In this document: in pieces, positions 22,595-26,976 of the stretch
Layout: every line of letters begins with the position of its first letter
Position numbering within the stretch: the stretch's first letter is position 1
Assembly: GCA_031551695.1 (NCBI GenBank)
Contig: JAVBNG010000029.1
Coordinates: 1-26,976 of the forward strand
DNA: 26,976 nt
DNA from: JAAYCI01 sp031551695
GTDB lineage: Bacteria > Bacillota > Clostridia > Oscillospirales > Ruminococcaceae
Reading direction: 5' to 3'
Translations under genes and position numbers: made by a program
The notes under the pieces: model-generated
The model's database searches: none
Told to the model about the DNA's origin: nothing
Seen by the model: only the letters and a program-made list of their open reading frames with translations

Positions 22595-24091
22595 ATGCAC
22601 ATCCTTGAAATGACCAATGTCTCCAAAGCGTTTGGCGGCACAAAAGCGCTTGAATGCGTAGATTTTTTTGTGGAGCAAGGCGAAATACACGCGCTGTTGG
22701 GCGAGAATGGCGCGGGCAAATCTACCTTGATGAATATTTTGGCCGGCGTGATCCATCCGGACACCGGCTGCATCACCTTCGATGGGCAGCAATATTCAAG
22801 CCCGTCCATCAACCAGATGGAAAAGGCGGGCATTGCCTTTGTCCATCAGGAACTGAATGTTGTAAATGATCTCACAGTGAGTGAAAATATATTCCTGAAC
22901 CGCGAGCTGGTGGGTAAAAATCTACTACTGAAGCGGAAGGAAATGGTGCGCCAAACACGGGCGCTGTTTGAAAAGCTGGGGGTGGAGATAGACCCCACTG
23001 TGATGGTGGGGGAACTGAAAACCAGCGAAAAGCAGCTTTTGGAGATTTGCCGCGCCCTGCACACAAACGCGAAGCTGCTGATTTTGGACGAGCCTACCAC
23101 AGCGCTGAGCAACGACGAAGTGGCCCATTTGTTCGGCATCTTGAAGGCCTTGCGGGCCGAAGGGCACTCCTTTATCTTCATCTCGCATAAAATGCCCGAA
23201 ATCTTTGAAATATCAGACCGCTACACTGTGCTGCGCAACGGCCGGCTGATTTCCAGCGGAAATATCAGCGAAGCCACGCCTCATGCGGTGACTTGCGACA
23301 TGGTGGGCGAACAGTTTGCCGATAAAGATGTATACAGCCCGCACGAATTGGGGGGTGTGGTGCTGGAACTGAAAAACTATACCGGGAATTGTTTTTGCAA
23401 TGTCGATTTGCAGGTGCGCCGCGGCGAAGTGGTGGCATTTACGGGGCTGGCAGGTTCAGGCGCAAGCGAGTTGATGCAAACGATGTTCGGCGTGCTGCCG
23501 GCCGAAGGGGGCAGCATTGCCGTGAACGGACAGGATGTGCGCGGTTCCATCCAAACCTTCATGAAGCACCGGGTGGCCATGCTGCCCACCAACCGCAAGG
23601 AAAACTCGGCGGTGCCGGACCAGACGGTGCTGGAAAATTTTTATCTTGCAGAGCACAGTTTGTCGGGCACAAAACCGGTCATCCACAAAAAAGCGGAGCA
23701 TGCCAAATATGAAACCATGCGCAAAATGCTGCAAATCAAAGCCCGCAGCCCGGATGATGCCATTACGGCCCTTTCGGGAGGAAACCAACAAAAAGTTTTT
23801 TTGGCGCGCTGGCTGAACACCGACGCCGAGATCCTTTTGTTTGACAACCCTACACAAGGCGTGGATGTGGGCGCAAAAGAAGAAATTTATGAGCTGATTT
23901 TAGAGTTTGCGCGCGCCGGCAAAACCGTGTTGATCAACACGCTGGAGATTCCGGAAATCAAGAAGGTTTCGGACCGGTGTGTGGTGCTTTACGCGGGGCG
24001 CGTCATCCGGATATTCGACCACCAGGAAATTAACGAGAAAGATGTTATGTTGTACGCGACAAACGCAATTAATGCAGTGGGGGAAGGATAA
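22595..24091 (+). CDS. Sugar ABC transporter ATP-binding protein, double-domain (RbsA/MglA/XylG type)
   Basis: This 498-residue ATPase has two fused nucleotide-binding domains. Domain 1 has an intact Walker A (GENGAGKST, 36-44) and Walker B (LLILDEPT, E166) but a poor signature (TSEKQLLE). Domain 2 has a degenerate Walker A (GLAGSGASE), a good signature LSGGN (393-397) and a Walker B reading DNPTQG with N418 in place of the catalytic glutamate. Only one of the two composite ATP sites should therefore hydrolyse ATP, as in related transporters. The start is ATG 22595 with AGGGG at 22584-22588; ATG 22574 has no ribosome site. It abuts the permease gene with no spacing. Confidence 0.92.
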   Translation: MHILEMTNVSKAFGGTKALECVDFFVEQGEIHALLGENGAGKSTLMNILAGVIHPDTGCITFDGQQYSSPSINQMEKAGIAFVHQELNVVNDLTVSENIFLNRELVGKNLLLKRKEMVRQTRALFEKLGVEIDPTVMVGELKTSEKQLLEICRALHTNAKLLILDEPTTALSNDEVAHLFGILKALRAEGHSFIFISHKMPEIFEISDRYTVLRNGRLISSGNISEATPHAVTCDMVGEQFADKDVYSPHELGGVVLELKNYTGNCFCNVDLQVRRGEVVAFTGLAGSGASELMQTMFGVLPAEGGSIAVNGQDVRGSIQTFMKHRVAMLPTNRKENSAVPDQTVLENFYLAEHSLSGTKPVIHKKAEHAKYETMRKMLQIKARSPDDAITALSGGNQQKVFLARWLNTDAEILLFDNPTQGVDVGAKEEIYELILEFARAGKTVLINTLEIPEIKKVSDRCVVLYAGRVIRIFDHQEINEKDVMLYATNAINAVGEG

Positions 24092-25174
24092 ATGGAAGCA
24101 GCAAACGAAAAAAAAGGCACCTTGGCTTTTGTGGCCGCGGTGTGGAAAAAATATAGCTTTATCTTTGTGTTCATCGCCATTTTTATCGTGTATGTATTCA
24201 CAATACAGGCCAACGGGAACACATTCAACTGGGGCCATGTTTCGGCCATTTTGTCCAGCCAGAACACTGTGATTGTAGGCACCATGGCATTGGGGATGGC
24301 ACTCGTCATCATCACCGGGCAAATTGATTTGTCCATCGGCTCGGCCCTGGTGATGTGCACCGGCGCCACCATTGTGGCATTCAACATCACCAACAGCATT
24401 TTCTTCACACTCATTGCGGCGCTGGCCGTGGGCCTTGCGTGTGGCACCATCAACGGGGTGTTGGTTGCATACGCCAAGATGCCGCCTTTTATTGTAACAT
24501 TGGGTACCATGCTGATTTACCGCTCCATCACTTTGTATTTGGTGCGCGAAATCGATCCGGCCATCACCGGCTCGTCCAGCAGCCAGTTTGCCATGATCAG
24601 CGCCAACAGCAAATACGATTTTCTGCGCATGCAGTTTGGCACCGGCGGGCTTAAAATTGGCAGTTTTTCAATTCCCTATATTACATTTTTGTTTATTGCC
24701 CTGCTGGTGCTGTTTGTGCTCATCGCCAATAACACAAAATACGGCAAAAGTGTATATGCCACCGGAAGCAATGAAAAATCAACGCATCTGGCCGGCATCC
24801 GGGTGCAGTGGATCAAAATGTCGGTGTTCATGGTCACCGGGCTTTTAGTGGGTGCGGCCAGCTTCATTCAGGCGGCAAAAATTGGAAACATCACCCCGGC
24901 CTCATCGGGCGCCAGTTATGAAATGTATGCCATCGCCGCCGTGGTGCTGGGGGGCATCAGCATGTCGGGCGGGCGCGGCAACATGCTGGGTGTTTTATTC
25001 GGCGCGCTGTCTTATACCACTATCAATTTTATCATTGTCAGCATCCCGTCCCTCTCGGCCGACATCCAAAACACATTCCAGGGCCTTGTGCTGATATTGG
25101 TGATTTTGGTGCAAACCGCCGGTCCCGCCATCAAGGAAAAAATTAGTTTATTCCGCCGCCGGAAAGAAGATTAA
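24092..25174 (+). CDS. Sugar ABC transporter permease (RbsC/XylH type)
   Basis: This 360-residue inner-membrane permease has about eight to ten hydrophobic helices from residue 20 on. It carries the family segments GQIDLSIGS (near 90), an EAA-like coupling loop GSNEKSTHLAGI, and GGISMSGGRG near 290. It forms the channel, probably as a homodimer, for the sugar delivered by the lipoprotein. Its ATG follows the ATPase stop codon directly, and the AAGGA ribosome site lies inside the previous gene, so the two are translated together. It ends the operon; two hairpins lie downstream. Confidence 0.92.
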   Translation: MEAANEKKGTLAFVAAVWKKYSFIFVFIAIFIVYVFTIQANGNTFNWGHVSAILSSQNTVIVGTMALGMALVIITGQIDLSIGSALVMCTGATIVAFNITNSIFFTLIAALAVGLACGTINGVLVAYAKMPPFIVTLGTMLIYRSITLYLVREIDPAITGSSSSQFAMISANSKYDFLRMQFGTGGLKIGSFSIPYITFLFIALLVLFVLIANNTKYGKSVYATGSNEKSTHLAGIRVQWIKMSVFMVTGLLVGAASFIQAAKIGNITPASSGASYEMYAIAAVVLGGISMSGGRGNMLGVLFGALSYTTINFIIVSIPSLSADIQNTFQGLVLILVILVQTAGPAIKEKISLFRRRKED

Positions 25175-25497
25175 GGCGGCATCTACATATGCCGGCCAAT
25201 GGCTGGCCAGCCCTCGTCCACTTTTGCTATAAGCCGCCCCGCCGGTTTTCGGTGAGGTGGCTTCGGACAATGTGCAATTTATAAGACAGAGCAGTGTTCA
25301 GCGTAAGGCGGCAAGAAAGGGCGCAAGGGCGCGTACAAAACGGTACGTAACCGCCGCGCACTTTGCAGCTAACGCCGCGATGGGCACTGTATTGTTGATG
25401 CACAAAGCCGAACGCAAATGCGTTCGGCTTTGTTTATTGCCGGAGCGACAGAGACATTTGCCCTGCCTGTGGGCGGTGGATGGCGGGTGTTTTGTGT
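25175..25497. other. Intergenic region between convergent ABC operon and surface protein
   Basis: This 323-base gap contains a weak imperfect hairpin (25228-25256, AAGCCGCC...GGTGGCTT) without a T-run and a strong terminator at 25403-25438. No gene is supported. Confidence 0.6.
25403..25438 (+). terminator. Rho-independent terminator after the ABC operon
   Basis: A perfect 13-bp stem CAAAGCCGAACGC / GCGTTCGGCTTTG with an AAAT loop is followed by TTTATT. It is about 230 bases past the permease stop and may also slow transcripts of the convergent surface-protein gene. Confidence 0.8.
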
Positions 25498-26976
25498 TCA
25501 GTCCGCAGCGCTTTCGGGCGGTTGCGCACCGTCTTCGGTGCCGTGCCTGCCGGTGCGCGAAAAAGCAAAAAACAAAACCTGTGCCGCCAGCAGCAGCGCC
25601 ATCAAAACACTCCATCCGTCGAACACGGTCATCAGCTTCCGCATGTTCTCTGTAAGCAGGAAGATAACCGCGGACGCAGGGCCAACCAAAACGCCCAGCC
25701 AATGCAGCGGCTTGCGGAACCCGATGCCCGCCGACCAGTGGTTGCCGTCGGCTGTGGCCCGCGGCCTGCGGTGCAGGCGCCGGCGCAACATTCCCCAAAC
25801 AGCCAAAACCAGCGTTGCGGCTGTACACAACAGGTTAAACAGCGCCCAAACCGGATGCTCCGACAAACCGCTGTACAGGGGAACCTCGCTGTCACCGATG
25901 CGGATAATGGGCACGTCCTCTTCTTCCAGCTGCTTCAGCGTCGTTTCCCGGAAAGCTTGCCACTCTTCCGGCGTGGCGGGCGTGATATCTAAGCCGCTGC
26001 CCTGCGATGCGGCGCCGGGAGAGGACGCATCGGAGGGCCCCGCTGTTTCATCCCGGGATGGGGCGCTTGAATTTGCATCCGGCACGGGCGCGGATTCTCC
26101 CGCAGCATCAGGTTTTGTGGATGCTGCAGGCGGCGGGGGAACCGGTGTTGGGGCCGGCCTCGGACTGGGCGCAGGCGCGGGTACAGGCGGTGGTGTGGGC
26201 GCAGGCGCGGGCGGTGGAGCGGGCGCGGGCGCGGGAGGGTCAGGTGATGGCTCCGGATTTTTCCGGTAATACAGGATTATCACATTTTTGGACGCGTCCA
26301 CATTCACGGCAATGCTTGCCGGGCTGGCGCGGTCATAGGTATATCCCGGAATTTCTACAACTTCATCGGACGCCGAGATGGTGGCGCCCACCGCGGCTGT
26401 GGCCGTCTTTTTTGTTTTGACGGAAGCGCCGGAGGCCGCGTCCAGGTAATTCACCGTATACGTTTGCCGGGTGATTTGTTGTTTGTAATACAGGCTCAGC
26501 ACATTTTGGGCCGCGTCCACGCTCACGGCAATGCTTGCCGGGTTGGCATGGTCATAGGTATATCCCGGAATTTCTACAACTTCATCGGACGCCGAGACGG
26601 TGGCGCCCACCGCGGCTGTGGCCGTCTTTTTTGTTTTGACGGAAGCGCCGGAAGCCGCGTCCAGGTAATTCACCGTATAGGTCTGCCGGGACGGTGGGGT
26701 GGTGATATAGATTGCCTCGATGGTGAAATCGTTTTGCGGCATGGTGTAAAGCAGCGGGTTCGCTGTTGTTTGCGCGGGTGTCAGCGCACCGCCTGTTGCC
26801 GCCCAGTGGTCGAACTGCCTGCCTGCGGGCGGCGCATCCGGCGTGAAGGTAAATGCCGCGCCGCCGCGCGCGATGCCGGTTTTCCATGTGGTTTTGTTTG
26901 GGTCTGTGCTGCCGGCGGCGGCGGAAACAGTGGTGAGCATGGAGTATGTGCCGTCAATGCCCTGCGCAACGGCGCC
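25498..26976 (-). CDS. MucBP-repeat surface protein, C-terminal part (5' end beyond window)
   Basis: The frame is open to the right edge, leaving 492 residues of a longer protein. It begins in a fold with FDHWAATGGAL (bacterial repeat-like). Two MucBP-like units of 73 residues follow, each with YTVNYLDAASGASV and GYTYD and ending in LYY. A linker of about 60 residues made almost only of Pro, Ala and Thr comes next, then an acidic stretch. At the C-terminus are about three membrane helices (from HPVWALFN on), a basic segment between them and a hydrophilic tail, with no sortase motif. MucBP units bind mucin or form stalks in surface proteins, so a role in host attachment is possible. The membrane-embedded C-terminus is unusual for such proteins. 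It converges with the ABC operon. The start is not in the window. Confidence 0.8.
   Translation of the reverse strand, partial: GAVAQGIDGTYSMLTTVSAAAGSTDPNKTTWKTGIARGGAAFTFTPDAPPAGRQFDHWAATGGALTPAQTTANPLLYTMPQNDFTIEAIYITTPPSRQTYTVNYLDAASGASVKTKKTATAAVGATVSASDEVVEIPGYTYDHANPASIAVSVDAAQNVLSLYYKQQITRQTYTVNYLDAASGASVKTKKTATAAVGATISASDEVVEIPGYTYDRASPASIAVNVDASKNVIILYYRKNPEPSPDPPAPAPAPPPAPAPTPPPVPAPAPSPRPAPTPVPPPPAASTKPDAAGESAPVPDANSSAPSRDETAGPSDASSPGAASQGSGLDITPATPEEWQAFRETTLKQLEEEDVPIIRIGDSEVPLYSGLSEHPVWALFNLLCTAATLVLAVWGMLRRRLHRRPRATADGNHWSAGIGFRKPLHWLGVLVGPASAVIFLLTENMRKLMTVFDGWSVLMALLLAAQVLFFAFSRTGRHGTEDGAQPPESAAD
26302..26690 (-). repeat. Two near-identical 219-bp-period units (MucBP repeats)
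   Basis: The segments 26302-26471 and 26521-26690 align with an offset of 219 bp (73 codons) and differ at only a handful of bases. This indicates recent duplication or gene conversion within the surface-protein gene. Confidence 0.85.

Overview
The window reads as chromosome of a GC-rich, Gram-positive anaerobe, most likely a gut-type Clostridia (Oscillospiraceae-like). Evidence for a Firmicute: strong AGGAGG ribosome binding sites, a lipoprotein solute-binding protein, a LytTR/GHKL two-component pair, a VPQTG sortase signal, and InlB-like, MBG/YDG-like and MucBP-like surface repeats. The taxon is an inference from gene types only. No RNA gene, CRISPR array or intact insertion sequence was seen.

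Layout. (1) 1-4781: a sugar catabolic locus. A partial FGGY-family kinase on the minus strand diverges from a plus-strand operon of a TIM-barrel sugar isomerase/epimerase, a zinc medium-chain dehydrogenase, a single-domain Old-Yellow-Enzyme-type flavoenzyme with an iron-sulfur cysteine motif, and a DeoC-type class I aldolase. (2) 4782-7643: a lone CopB-type copper P-type ATPase with a His-rich N-terminus, flanked by short related repeats and preceded by a palindrome. (3) 7644-17578: a signalling and cell-surface module. A minus-strand operon encodes a LytTR response regulator, a secreted beta-helix-like membrane-anchored protein and a 7TMR-DISM/GHKL histidine kinase. It diverges from a 1753-residue, glycine-rich, repeat-bearing, sortase-anchored giant protein. 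Two direct repeats 21 bp apart, which fit a LytTR binding site, lie between the two divergent promoters. (4) 17712-25174: a second sugar locus. A minus-strand TIM-barrel isomerase diverges from a LacI-family regulator followed by a Gfo/Idh/MocA oxidoreductase and a complete ribose/xylose-type ABC importer (lipoprotein, double ATPase, permease). Two 14-bp LacI-type operators sit in the divergent region. (5) 25498-26976: the 3' part of a minus-strand MucBP-repeat surface protein with a proline-rich linker and C-terminal membrane helices, cut by the window edge.

How it fits together. Locus 4 probably senses, imports and oxidises or isomerises a sugar or glycoside under LacI control. Locus 1 probably phosphorylates, isomerises, oxidises or reduces, and finally cleaves a related compound by aldol cleavage. 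The two TIM-barrel isomerases are paralogues, which links the loci loosely. The most interesting unit is module 3. It looks like a self-contained envelope-sensing system: a kinase with a probable carbohydrate-binding ectodomain is translationally coupled to a secreted partner and is predicted to control a giant glycine-rich surface protein from a shared operator.
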